From JACVRW01 sp963765135 (GTDB lineage Bacteria > Actinomycetota > Thermoleophilia > Solirubrobacterales > Thermoleophilaceae): 64,000 nucleotides of DNA. Under the pieces are notes generated by a model, which worked only from the letters and a program-made list of their open reading frames with translations, was not told the DNA's origin and did no database searches. Every line of letters starts with the position of its first letter. Position 1 is the first letter of the stretch. This document shows, one piece after another, positions 26,138 through 37,872 of the stretch. The position numbers and the translations under genes are program-made. The stretch lies in assembly GCA_963765135.1 (NCBI GenBank), contig CAVXUX010000004.1:186001-250000 (forward strand). The letters run 5' to 3'.

Positions 26138-27235
26138 GCGCCTACCTGCTGCTCGAGGACGGGGCGCGCTTCGACGGCGACTGGGCGGGTCCCGCGCTCG
26201 AGGGGCTGGGCGAGGTGGTCTTCAACACCTCGATGTCCGGCTACCAGGAGGCGGTCACCGACCCGAGCTACGCCGGCCAGATCATCGTCTTCACCTACCC
26301 GCTGATCGGCAACTACGGGGTCGCGGCCGACCACATGGAGTCGGACCGCATCCACGCGCGCGCGGTGATCATGCGCGAGGGGGTCGACCGCGAGCACGCC
26401 GCGCACGCGGAGGGCGGCTGGCTGACCTGGCTGGGCGACTGCGGCGTGCCGGCGCTGACGGGGGTGGATACGCGCGCGCTGGTGCGCCACATCCGCGACA
26501 AGGGCGCGATGCGCGGCGGCGTGTTCTCGGCTGACGTGCCGGACGGCGCCGCGCGCGAACGCCTGCTTGCCGAGCCGCCGATGGCGGGTCGCGATCTGGC
26601 CCGCGAGGTGAGCCCGTCGTCGCCCACCCACATCGACGGCTCCGGCCCGCGCGTGATCGGGATCGACACCGGGATCAAGAGCTCGATCGTGCGCAACCTG
26701 CGCGAGCGCGGCGTGCAGCTGGAGCTGCATCCGTGCACCGTGACCGCCGACGAGGTGCTCGCGCGCAGCCCGGACGCGGTGTTCCTCGCCAACGGGCCGG
26801 GGGACCCGGCGGCGCTGGACTACATCGTCGGGAACGTTCGCGAGCTGGTGGGGAAGGTGCCGGTGTGGGGGATCTGCCTGGGCCACCAGCTGCTCTGCCG
26901 GGCGGTGGGCCTGGAGACCTTCAAGCTGCCCTTCGGCCATCGCGGGGCCAACCACCCGGTCAAGGACCTCGGCACCGGGAAGATCGAGATCACCTCGCAG
27001 AACCACGGCTTCGCGGTGCTGGGGCCGGGCGGCGAGCGCACGATCGACACCGACGAGCCGGTGCGCTGGGAGACCGACTTCGGAACCGCCGAGCTGCAGC
27101 AGCTGAACCTCTACGACCGGACGGTCGAGGGACTGGTCCTGCGCGACGTGCCGGCCTCGACCGTGCAGTACCACCCCGAGGCCGGCCCCGGGCCCCACGA
27201 CGCAGTCCACCTGTTCGACCGATTCGTGGACGGAA

Positions 27236-27246
<11 letters not shown>
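26134..27246 (+). CDS. carA: Carbamoyl-phosphate synthase small subunit (glutaminase)
   Basis: The 370-residue subunit has the N-terminal CarA domain (NTSMSGYQEAVTDPSYAGQI). It also has a class I glutamine amidotransferase domain with FLANGPGDPAA, the nucleophile Cys in WGICLGHQ and the His/Glu pair in YHPEAGPGP. It supplies ammonia from glutamine to CarB. The start is the GTG in a GTGA overlap with the previous gene. Its last 11 nt overlap the TTG start of carB. Confidence 0.97.
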
Positions 27247-30343
<3,097 letters not shown>

Positions 30344-31168
30344 ACCGCGCACGCTGGCGCCGCCAGCACGCCGCACCGCCCACGTCACGGCGGTCGAGCG
30401 GCTGGGCGCCTACCACCTGATCCAGGCGCTCGACTCGGCCGGCCCCGCCGACCCCCAGCCCGGGCAGTTCTACATGCTGAGCACGGCCGAGCGATGGGGA
30501 GGAGGGGAGGACGAACGGCCCTACCTGCCCCGGGCGTTCTCCTACGCGCGCGCACGCGAGGGCGAGTTGAGCTTCCTGGCGGAGACCGTCGGTCCCGGCA
30601 CGCGGCGCCTGGCGGAGCTGCGCCCCGGAGACGGACTGGAGCTGCTGGGGCCGCTCGGAGTCGGCTGGCGACCGCCGCACGACGGTACTCGTCCGCTGCT
30701 CGTGGGCGGCGGGATCGGCACGGCCCCGCTGTTGTGCTGGCAGGACGAGCTGGGCCCGGACACGACCGTCCTGCTCGGCTTCCGCTCCGCGGCCCACGCG
30801 CAGGCGGCGACCCTGTTCGCCGGCGAGCCCGCGGTGGCGACCGACGACGGCTCGGCCGGCCGGCAGGCGCTGGTGACCGACCTGCTGCGCGAGCAGCTCG
30901 ACGAGGCGGCGACGGTGTTCGCCTGCGGGCCGCCGGCGATGCTGGAGGCGGTGCGGGCGATCTGCGCCGATGCCGGGGTCCCGGCCCAGCTTGCGCTCGA
31001 ATCGGGCATGGCCTGCGGCTTCGGCGCCTGCTTCGGATGCGTCGTGCCCACGAAGGAGGGCTACGTGCGCCTCTGCGTAGATGGCCCTGTGCTGGATGCG
31101 GAGCAGCTCGGGATGCCATCCGGGGGCTCGCGCCCCCGGCCCCCCGCCGGAGATTGGCAGGTGGCCGG

Positions 31169-32035
31169 TTGAAGGTCGAGCTCTGCGGCATTCCGCTGGC
31201 CGGCCCGGTCCTGAACGGCTCCGGCACCTTCGACGCGATCGCCGCCCGGCGCGCCTTCGGCGACGCCCTGCTCGAGCGCTTCCCGTTTCATGCCTTCGTC
31301 TCGAAGACGATCACGCTCGCGCCGCGTGAGGGCAACCCGCCGCCGCGCCTGTGGGAGACGCCGGCCGGACTGATCAACTCGATCGGCCTGCCCAACAAGG
31401 GGCTGGAGGGCTTTCTCGCGCACGACCTGCCCGAGCTCGCCGAGCTGCCGGTCCCCCTGATCGTCTCCGTGATGGGCTTCAGCCGCGAGGAGCTGGGGAC
31501 GCTGGTGCGCCGCACGGGCGAGCGCGACGAGGTCGCGCTGATCGAGCTGAACGTGTCCTGCCCCAACGTGGAGACGGGCCTCGTCATGGGAGCCGACCCG
31601 GCCGAGACCGCTAAGGCCGTCGAGCACGTGCGACCGCTCACCGACCTCCCGCTGATCGTGAAGCTGACCCCGAACGCCAACGATCCCGCCGCGGTCGCTC
31701 GCGCCGCCGAGGAGGCTGGGGCCGACGCGGTTTCGCTGATCAACACGCTGAAGGGCATGGCGCTCGACCCGCGTACCCGGCAACCCTGGCTGGGCGGCAC
31801 CACCGGCGGCGTCTCGGGGCCCGCGGTGCGCGCGATCGCGCTGGAGCAGGTCCGCGCCGTCGCCGCGGCGGTCGGAGTCCCCGTGATCGGGATGGGCGGG
31901 ATCGCCTCGGGCGGACACTCGAGGGCCTTTCTGTCCGCCGGAGCCACTTGCGTGGCCGTCGGCACCGAGAACTTCCGCGATCCCGCCGCCGGGCTCCGAA
32001 TCGCCGCCGAGCTCGGGGAGCCGGCGGTCGTCTGA
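31169..32035 (+). CDS. pyrD: Dihydroorotate dehydrogenase, class 1B catalytic subunit
   Basis: The 288-residue FMN enzyme has the family N-terminus (LCGIPLAGPVLNGSGTFD), an active-site segment LIELNVSCPNVETG with the class 1 catalytic Cys, and FMN-phosphate loops GMGGIASGGHSRAFLSAGA. Class 1B enzymes work with PyrK and use NAD+, unlike the quinone-linked class 2 enzyme of mycobacteria and streptomycetes. The start is TTG overlapping the pyrK stop as TTGA. It is the last gene of the operon. Confidence 0.96.
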   Translation: MKVELCGIPLAGPVLNGSGTFDAIAARRAFGDALLERFPFHAFVSKTITLAPREGNPPPRLWETPAGLINSIGLPNKGLEGFLAHDLPELAELPVPLIVSVMGFSREELGTLVRRTGERDEVALIELNVSCPNVETGLVMGADPAETAKAVEHVRPLTDLPLIVKLTPNANDPAAVARAAEEAGADAVSLINTLKGMALDPRTRQPWLGGTTGGVSGPAVRAIALEQVRAVAAAVGVPVIGMGGIASGGHSRAFLSAGATCVAVGTENFRDPAAGLRIAAELGEPAVV

Positions 32036-32284
32036 GTGGCATCCGTCCACCGCCCGGGACATCGAGTGACCCCATCCGGGGGACGTACTAGCTTGCTTTC
32101 GCCGGAAGATGCGGGGACTTAACCGTTACGACGGCGCACCCAATCTGAAAAGCCCTGCAAACCATGACAATACGCTCAAGCTACCCGAACCAGCCTAAAG
32201 CTGAGGTGGAGGTCCAGCTGAATTCGCGGATTTTTTGCGTCTGGAGCGTGGACTCCGCGGCCCAAGCGTGTACTATCGCCGCCC

Positions 32285-32635
32285 ATGCCGGCCGCCCCCC
32301 AGACGCCCGCCAAGACTCAGTCGGCCGGGTTGGCTCCAGAGCGTTCGCTTACGCAGAGAATGGACGCTTTGAAGCGCGCCAACGAGATCCGCACCCGCCG
32401 CGCGCGCCTCAAGCGCGACCTCAAAGCGGGGCGCGCTCAGATCCACGGCCTGCTGCTGGATCCGCCCGACTACCTGCTCACCGCGAAGGTCTTCGACCTG
32501 CTGCTGGCGGTGCCGAAGTACGGGCGCGTGAAGGTGAATCGCATCCTCACGCACTGCCGCATCTCGCCGAGCAAGACCATCGGCGGCCTGTCCGAGCGCC
32601 AGCGCAACGAGCTCGTTTCGTTCCTGCGCCGCTAG
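32285..32635 (+). CDS. mihF: Integration host factor, actinobacterial type (mIHF)
   Basis: The 116-residue protein matches mIHF, the nucleoid-associated DNA-bending protein essential in mycobacteria. A helical charged N-part (RMDALKRANEIRTRRARLKRDLKAG) leads to the helix-two-turn-helix region (LLLAVPKYGRVKVNRILTHCRISPSKTIGGLS) and a final helix QRNELVSFL. It has a 10-15 residue longer N-terminus than usual. A TGTACTATCG string about 20 nt before the ATG could be a -10 region, so the gene probably heads the mihF-gmk-rpoZ-coaBC unit. The 250 nt between pyrD and this gene hold nothing else I can support. Confidence 0.9.
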   Translation: MPAAPQTPAKTQSAGLAPERSLTQRMDALKRANEIRTRRARLKRDLKAGRAQIHGLLLDPPDYLLTAKVFDLLLAVPKYGRVKVNRILTHCRISPSKTIGGLSERQRNELVSFLRR

Positions 32636-32648
32636 CGCCGCGCGGCGA

Positions 32649-33200
32649 ATGACCACGCCGATCCTGGTCATCACCGGTCCCTCCGGCGTCGGCAAGGGCA
32701 CGCTCATCAAGGGTCTGCTGGAGCGCGTGCCGGGGCTCGAGCTGGCGGTTTCGGCGACCACGCGCAAGCCCCGCGACGGCGAGGTCAACGGGGTCGACTA
32801 CCACTTCCTGAGCGAGGCCGACTTCGATCGGCGAGCCGCCGGCGGGGAGTTCGTGGAACACGCCGAATACGCCGGAAACCGCTATGGAACGCTGAAAAGC
32901 GAGCTGTCGCGGCCCGCGCGCGGGATCGTGCTCGAGATCGACGTGCAGGGGGCGCGGCAGGTGCGCGAGGCGCTCCCCGAGGCCAAGCTGATCTTCATCG
33001 AGCCGCCGTCGTTCGAGGATCTTGAGCGCCGGCTCGCCGGGCGCGCGTCCGACCGCCCGGAGCAGATCGAGCGTCGCCTGGCGGCCGCGCGCGACGAGCT
33101 CGCGGCGGCGGGGGAGTTCGATCACCGCATCGTCAACGACGAGCTGCAGCGCGCCCTGCAGGAGCTGAGCGAGCTTGCCGCTACCATGTCTGAGCTGTGA
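32649..33200 (+). CDS. gmk: Guanylate kinase
   Basis: The 183-residue enzyme has the P-loop GPSGVGKGT at residues 10-18, the GMP-binding segments SATTRKPRDGEVNGVDYHF and GNRYGT, and the lid region RLAGRASDRPEQIERRL. It converts GMP to GDP. It begins 13 nt after mihF and overlaps rpoZ by 4 nt (gtGA), the usual actinobacterial order. Confidence 0.97.
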   Translation: MTTPILVITGPSGVGKGTLIKGLLERVPGLELAVSATTRKPRDGEVNGVDYHFLSEADFDRRAAGGEFVEHAEYAGNRYGTLKSELSRPARGIVLEIDVQGARQVREALPEAKLIFIEPPSFEDLERRLAGRASDRPEQIERRLAAARDELAAAGEFDHRIVNDELQRALQELSELAATMSEL

Positions 33201-33424
33201 TCAAACCGCGCCTAGACAAGCTGCTCGAACAGGTCGACTCGCACTACGCGTGCGTGCTCGTCGCCGCCAAGCGGGCTCGGCAGATCAACTCCTACTACCA
33301 CAACCTCGGCGAGGGGACCTTCGACGAGTACCCGCCTCCGATGGTCGAGACGGGCTCGAAGAACTACCTCAAGATCGCGCTCGAGGAAGTCGCAGCCGGG
33401 AAGATCAAGTACCGGTACCGCTAG
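33197..33424 (+). CDS. rpoZ: RNA polymerase omega subunit
   Basis: The 75-residue protein has the omega core (IKPRLDKLLEQVDSHYACVLVAAKRARQINSYY) with the conserved AKRARQIN segment that clamps the beta' C-terminus. The remainder (ENYLKIALEEVAAGKIKY-like end) also fits. The start is a GTG overlapping the gmk stop. It is followed within 14 nt by coaBC. Confidence 0.95.
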   Translation: MIKPRLDKLLEQVDSHYACVLVAAKRARQINSYYHNLGEGTFDEYPPPMVETGSKNYLKIALEEVAAGKIKYRYR

Positions 33425-33437
33425 GAAGGCGGTTGGC

Positions 33438-34697
33438 GTGGCTCGAGTCCTGGTCGGCGTTTCCGGCGGGATCGCCGCGTACAAGGCAGTGGAGCTGGTC
33501 CGCCTCGCCACCGGCGCTGGCCACGCCGTGCGCGTGGTCCAGACACCGGCCAGCCTGCAGTTCGTAGGGCGCGCCACCTTCGAGGGAGTCACCGGCGCGC
33601 CCGTGCTCGTCGAGGAGTTCGAGCGCGACCCCGCCCGCGGCGCCTATCCCGGCGAGCCGGCGCCGTCGCACGACCCGATCTCACATCTGGAGCTGGTCCG
33701 GCGCGCCGACGCCTTCTGCGTCGCGCCCGCGTCGGCCAACACGCTCGCGAAGCTCGCGCACGGCCTGGCCGACAACCTGCTCACCAGCGCGGCGCTGGCC
33801 TGCACCGCCCCGCTGGTGCTGGCGCCGGCGATGAACAACCACATGTACGAGCACGCCGCCACGCAGGCCAACCTCGACCTGCTGCGGGCCCGCGGCGCGA
33901 CGATCGTGGACCCCGACACCGGGCGGCTCGCCTCGCGCGGTGAGTGGGGGGTGGGCAGGCTCGCCGAGCCGGCCCGGATCCTCGAGACCGTCGAGGGGCT
34001 GCTCGGCAAGGCGGGCGGCCCGATGGACGGCCTGCGCGTGCTCGTGACCGCCGGGGGCACGCGCGAGCCGATCGACTCGGTCCGCTACGTGGGCAACCGC
34101 TCGTCGGGGCGCATGGGCCTGGCGCTGGCGGCCGAGGCCGCCCGGCGCGGGGCCTCCGTCACGCTGGTGGCCGCGAACGTCACGCTCCCCGCGCCGCCGG
34201 GCGTGCGGGTGGTCGACGTGGAGACCGCCGCGCAGCTGCTGGAGGCGGCGCGGGCCGAGTTCGCCGACGCCCACGTGCTGCTGATGGCCGCGGCCGTGGC
34301 CGACTTCCGGCCGGGGCAGGCCGTGGACGAGAAGATCTCGAAGACCGGCCGTGACGGCCTGGCGCTGGCGCTGGAGCCGACCGAGGACGTGCTGGCGGCC
34401 CTGGCGGCCGCGCGCACCCCCGGGCAGACGCTGGTCGGGTTCGCCGCCGAGCACGGCGAGGGCGCGGTCGAGCGCGGCCGCGGCAAGCTCGAGCGCAAGG
34501 GCCTCGACGCCGTCGTCGTGAACGACATCTCGCGGGCCGAGATCGGCTTCGACGCGGCCGACAACGAGGTCACGATCGTGACCGCCGCGGGCGAGCGCCA
34601 CGTGCCCCTGGGCTCCAAGGAGACGATCGCCGCGGCGATCCTCGACGCCGTCGAAAGCATGCGCGCGGAGGCGAGTACCGTGGAAGGAGAGCGATGA
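33438..34697 (+). CDS. coaBC: Bifunctional phosphopantothenoylcysteine decarboxylase/phosphopantothenate-cysteine ligase
   Basis: The 419-residue fusion enzyme has an N-terminal flavin decarboxylase (CoaC), with GVSGGIAAYKAVELVR, the active His region SHLEL, and APAMNNHMYEHAATQ. A C-terminal ligase (CoaB) follows, with VTAGGTREPIDSVRYVGNRSSGRMG and AAAVADFRP. Together they make 4'-phosphopantetheine for coenzyme A. It starts at GTG behind GGAAGG and overlaps the TPR gene by 4 nt (ATGA). Confidence 0.96.
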   Translation: MARVLVGVSGGIAAYKAVELVRLATGAGHAVRVVQTPASLQFVGRATFEGVTGAPVLVEEFERDPARGAYPGEPAPSHDPISHLELVRRADAFCVAPASANTLAKLAHGLADNLLTSAALACTAPLVLAPAMNNHMYEHAATQANLDLLRARGATIVDPDTGRLASRGEWGVGRLAEPARILETVEGLLGKAGGPMDGLRVLVTAGGTREPIDSVRYVGNRSSGRMGLALAAEAARRGASVTLVAANVTLPAPPGVRVVDVETAAQLLEAARAEFADAHVLLMAAAVADFRPGQAVDEKISKTGRDGLALALEPTEDVLAALAAARTPGQTLVGFAAEHGEGAVERGRGKLERKGLDAVVVNDISRAEIGFDAADNEVTIVTAAGERHVPLGSKETIAAAILDAVESMRAEASTVEGER

Positions 34698-35056
34698 GCG
34701 GGGAAGGGGCATACGAGCTCTTCAAGAAGGGCAGCGAGCTGCTCGAGGCCGGCGACTTCATGGCCGCCACGATCCCGCTGGAGCGCGCGCGCTCGCTGGA
34801 GCCGGACAAGAGCTCGATCCGAGAGGCGCTCGGGCGCGCGTACTTCCGCTCGGCCCGCTTCGAGCAGGCGGCCGAGGAGTTCGCCGCCGTTGTGGAGCGC
34901 CACCCGGTCAACGACTACGCGCACTTCTGCCTGGGCCGCGCCCTCGCGAACACCGGCCGCACGCAGGCCGCCCGCCGCCACGCGGCGCTGGCCGCGAACA
35001 TGCGCCCGGACCGCAAGGACTACCAGGCGTTCAGCCGGCGTCTGCGGGCCGCCTGA
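34694..35056 (+). CDS. Tetratricopeptide-repeat protein
   Basis: The 120-residue protein consists of about three TPR units: AYELFKKGSELLEAGDFMAATIPLERA, IREALGRAYFRSARFEQAAEEF and DYAHFCLGRALANTGRTQAARRH. There is no signal peptide or extra domain. TPRs mediate protein contacts; the partner is unknown. It is translationally coupled to coaBC, and its end overlaps the convergent hypothetical gene by 26 nt. Confidence 0.88.
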   Translation: MSGEGAYELFKKGSELLEAGDFMAATIPLERARSLEPDKSSIREALGRAYFRSARFEQAAEEFAAVVERHPVNDYAHFCLGRALANTGRTQAARRHAALAANMRPDRKDYQAFSRRLRAA

Positions 35057-35432
35057 GCCCGCGCGCCGCCAGGGCGCCCTCCACGAGCAGGCCGAGCAGG
35101 CGGTCCACGCCGCGCGCGTCGAGGCCGGCGGCCGGGACGTCGGCGTGGATCCAGAGGTCCTTGGACCGGGTGCAGCCGAAGCGCACGAGCCGCGTCTGAC
35201 GGTTCCACCAGAGCAGCATCCAGGGGTCGAGGTCGTCGGCCGCGTGCAGCGCCACCGCCTGGGCTCGCAGCAGGCCGTCGGCCAGGCGCAGGCCCACGTC
35301 GAGTGGCTCGCCGTCGAGCTCGTCGGCGGGCACCGTGATGCCCCACTCACCGTGAGCGAGCCGCCGGGCACGCAGCGCCGGCAGCTCGCTCAGGTAGGTC
35401 TCGACCTCGTCGATTGCCGCCACCGGCGGCAT
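35031..35432 (-). CDS. Hypothetical alpha/beta protein (133 aa)
   Basis: The frame from ATG 35432 reads as a compact protein with strands and helices: EVETYLSELPALRARRLAHGEWGITVPADEL, then LRAQAVALHAADDLDPWMLLWWNRQTRLVRFGCTRSKDLWIHADVPAAGL. The WMLLWWNRQTRLVRFG sequence is distinctive and suggests a small YbjN-like sensor fold, but I cannot assign a family with confidence. It ends within the TPR gene on the other strand and starts 15 nt before the MFS stop region, perhaps in that unit. Confidence 0.65.
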   Translation of the reverse strand: MPPVAAIDEVETYLSELPALRARRLAHGEWGITVPADELDGEPLDVGLRLADGLLRAQAVALHAADDLDPWMLLWWNRQTRLVRFGCTRSKDLWIHADVPAAGLDARGVDRLLGLLVEGALAARGLRRPADAG

Positions 35433-35446
35433 GGTGGCAGCCTGGG

Positions 35447-36945
35447 CTAGGCCGCCTCGCGCTCGATCGCGGGCTCCGGTCCGGCCTCCGCCGTCGCGAT
35501 CGCCAGCTCAGGCTGGCGCCCGCGCAGCAGGCGCGTGCCGGTGAGGGCGACCACCAGGCCGATCGCCGCGATGCCCGTGACGACGGCGATCGCCGGCTGG
35601 AACCCGTCCATCAGGGCCGCGCCTTGCGTGGCGCCGCCGCTGTTGGCGCTGATCACGGCCGTAGAGATCGCCAAGCCGATCGCGCCGCCCACCTGGAGCG
35701 ACGTGTTGACCAGGCCGGACGCGAGCCCCTGCTCGTGGTCGGCGATGCCGGCCGTGGCCTGCATGTTGAAGGCCGGGAACGACAGCCCGAACCCGACCCC
35801 GATCAGCAGCATCGTGGGCAGGAACAGCCCGACGTAGGAGAACGAGTCCCCGATGCGGTTGAACAGGGCGTAGCCGATCAGGAAGGCGAGCGAGCCGACC
35901 GCGATGATCCGGCCGGTGCCGAAGCGGTCGACCAGCGGCCCAAGGCGAGGCGAGCCGAAGGCGACCAGCAGGCCGCCGGGGAGGAACGCCAGCGCCGTCT
36001 CGAGCGGCGACCAGCCCAGCACGGACTGCAGGTAGAGGGTGCCGACGAACTGGAACCCGATGTAGGCGCCGAACATGGTCATCATGCCGATGTTCGCCCG
36101 CAGCAGCGGCGCGGAGCGCAGGATCCCGAGCCGCACGAGCGGGTTGTCGGAGCGGCGCTCGATGCCGACGAACGCGCCCAGCAGCGCCACCGCCAGCGCG
36201 AGCCCGCCGAGTGTCTGCGGCGCGCCCCATCCGGTGTCGGGCGCCTCGACGATCGTGCGCACCAGCAGCAGCATGCCCGCGGTGAGCGTTGCCGCGCCCG
36301 CGAAGTCGAAGCTGCGGCGCACGCCCGGCGCGATCGGCCCATCCTTGGCCAGCACGCGCGGCGCGGCGATCAGCACCGCGAGCGCCACCGGCACCGGCAG
36401 CAGGAAGGTCCAGCGCCAGCCCAGCTCGGTCAGCAGACCGCCGAACACGAGGCCGAGCGAGAAGCCGCTGGCGCCGCACGCGGTGTAGATGGCGAGCGCG
36501 CGGTTGCGCGCCGGACCCTCGGCGAACGTCGTCGTGATGATCGAGAGGCTCGCCGGCGCGGTGAAGGCCGCCGCGGCGCCCTTGAGGAAGCGCGTGGCGA
36601 TCAGCAGCGTGCCGTCGTTGGTCATGCCGCCCAGGATCGAGGCGACCGTGAAGACGGCGAGCGCGCCCAGCAGGACTCGGCGGCGCCCGAGCAGGTCGGC
36701 GAAGCGCCCACCGAGCAGCAGCAGGCCGCCGTAGCCGAGCACGTATCCAGAACGACCCACTGCAGGGAGGAGGTGGAGAGGTCGAGGTCCTCGCCGATCG
36801 AGGGCAGCGCGACGCCGACCATGGAGACGTCGAGCCCGTCGAGGAAGAGGACGCCGCAGAGCACCACGAGCGCGCCCCAGAGGCGCGCGTCCCAGTCGAG
36901 GGCTCCGTTGGGGGACGTGGAAGCGGTAGGGGATGAAGCAGTCAT
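35447..36945 (-). CDS. MFS drug-efflux transporter, 14-TM DHA2/EmrB-QacA type (one frameshift)
   Basis: After bridging one frameshift near 36752 the protein is about 498 residues long. TM1 (LWGALVVLCGVLFLDGLDVSMVGVALPSIGEDL) carries motif D1, and LQWVV is followed in the next frame by SGYVLGYGGLLLLGGRFADLLGRR (motif A). KGAAAAFTAPASLSI and GASGFSLGLVFGGLL are the motif C region, and further helices bring the total to about 14. Such proteins export drugs by proton antiport. It is divergent from a MarR regulator, the usual pairing for inducible efflux. The start is ATG 36945. Confidence 0.85.
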
Positions 36946-36959
36946 GTCCTGAGAGTACA

Positions 36960-36969
36960 TGCACGTGCA
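36960..36969. promoter_or_regulatory. Probable MarR operator palindrome
   Basis: TGCACGTGCA is a perfect 10-bp palindrome in the short, unusually AT-rich divergent promoter region (36946-37033). Partial extension gives TTGCACGTGCAT, and GTACAT boxes flank it. It lies 14 nt before the MFS start, where a bound MarR dimer would block the efflux gene. A TAAAAT at 37017-37022 may be the -10 box of the marR-like gene; with only about 5 nt left to its ATG and no Shine-Dalgarno, that mRNA would be leaderless. Confidence 0.6.
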
Positions 36970-37033
36970 AGCGTTTCTTGTACATCTTTTGTTAAGGCAA
37001 TAGTTTCGATCTCCTGGTAAAATTGCCCGCGTC

Positions 37034-37408
37034 ATGAGTGCCTCCGAGCAGGCCCTGGTCGAGAGCTGGCGCGCCCTGGCCGACCGCCACGCGCGCGTTA
37101 CCTGCGCGCTCGAGCGGGTGCTCCAGGACGAGCACGGCCTGGGGGTGAGCGAGTTCGAGGTGATGGAGCGCCTCGCCGCTCCCGACAAGGACCAGCACCG
37201 CATGCAGGACCTGGCCGAGTCGGTCTATCTCAGCCAGAGCGCACTGTCGCGGCTGATCGGGCGGCTCGAGTCGGAGGGCCTCGTGACCCGTGCGATCTGC
37301 TCCGAGGACCGTCGCGGCATCTTCGCCTGCCTCACCGAACAGGGCCGCACTCGCTACGAGGCCGCGAAGCCCAGCCAGCGTCGCGTGCTCGCCGACTCAC
37401 TCGGCTAG
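37034..37408 (+). CDS. MarR-family transcriptional regulator
   Basis: The 124-residue winged-helix protein has a dimerisation helix (SWRALADRHARVTCALERVL). Its DNA-binding core has QDLAESVYLSQSALSRLIGRLESEGLVTR as the recognition helix and SEDRRGIFACLTEQGRTRYE as the wing. It is a little short at the C-terminus compared with typical MarR (140-150). It is expected to repress the divergent MFS exporter and itself, with release by the drug. It overlaps dtd by one base. Confidence 0.88.
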   Translation: MSASEQALVESWRALADRHARVTCALERVLQDEHGLGVSEFEVMERLAAPDKDQHRMQDLAESVYLSQSALSRLIGRLESEGLVTRAICSEDRRGIFACLTEQGRTRYEAAKPSQRRVLADSLG

Positions 37409-37830
37409 TGCGGGCGCTCGTCCAGCGCGTCAGCCGCGCGGCGGTCGAGGTCGACGGCGAAGAGGTGGCCAGCATCGGCCTGGGGCTGCTGGTGCTGCTG
37501 GGCGTGCGGACCGGCGACACCGCCGAGCAGGCCGACCGGCTCGCCGGCAAGCTGGCGCGGCTGCGCGTCTTCGAGGACGCCGAGGGCAAGCTGAACCTGT
37601 CGGTCCGGGACGTGGGCGGCGAGCTGCTCTGCGTCTCCCAGTTCACCCTCTACGGCGACGCGCGCAAGGGCAACCGCCCGAGCTTCGTGGACGCGGCGCC
37701 GCCTGAGCTGGCGGAGCCGCTCTACGAGCGGGTGCGCTCGGCGCTGGGTGCCCAGGGCGGCGCCTTCGGCGCCCACATGAGCGTGTCGCTCGTCAACGAC
37801 GGCCCGGTCACCCTGCTGCTGGAGGCGTGA
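37408..37830 (+). CDS. dtd: D-aminoacyl-tRNA deacylase
   Basis: The 140-residue enzyme has the two Dtd active-site motifs: SQFTLYGDARKGNRPSF in the middle and NDGPVTLLLE at the end. It starts MRALVQRVSRAAVEVDGE, the family N-terminus. It removes D-amino acids (and glycine) mischarged on tRNA in the cytoplasm. The start is a GTG overlapping the stop of the MarR gene as tagTG. The usual SSQ and NxGPVT forms are slightly altered to VSQ and NDGPVT, which still fit. Confidence 0.93.
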   Translation: MRALVQRVSRAAVEVDGEEVASIGLGLLVLLGVRTGDTAEQADRLAGKLARLRVFEDAEGKLNLSVRDVGGELLCVSQFTLYGDARKGNRPSFVDAAPPELAEPLYERVRSALGAQGGAFGAHMSVSLVNDGPVTLLLEA

Positions 37831-37872
37831 AGCAATAGGGTGGCCTGCAGGCGGACGAGCGAGGGAGAGCGG

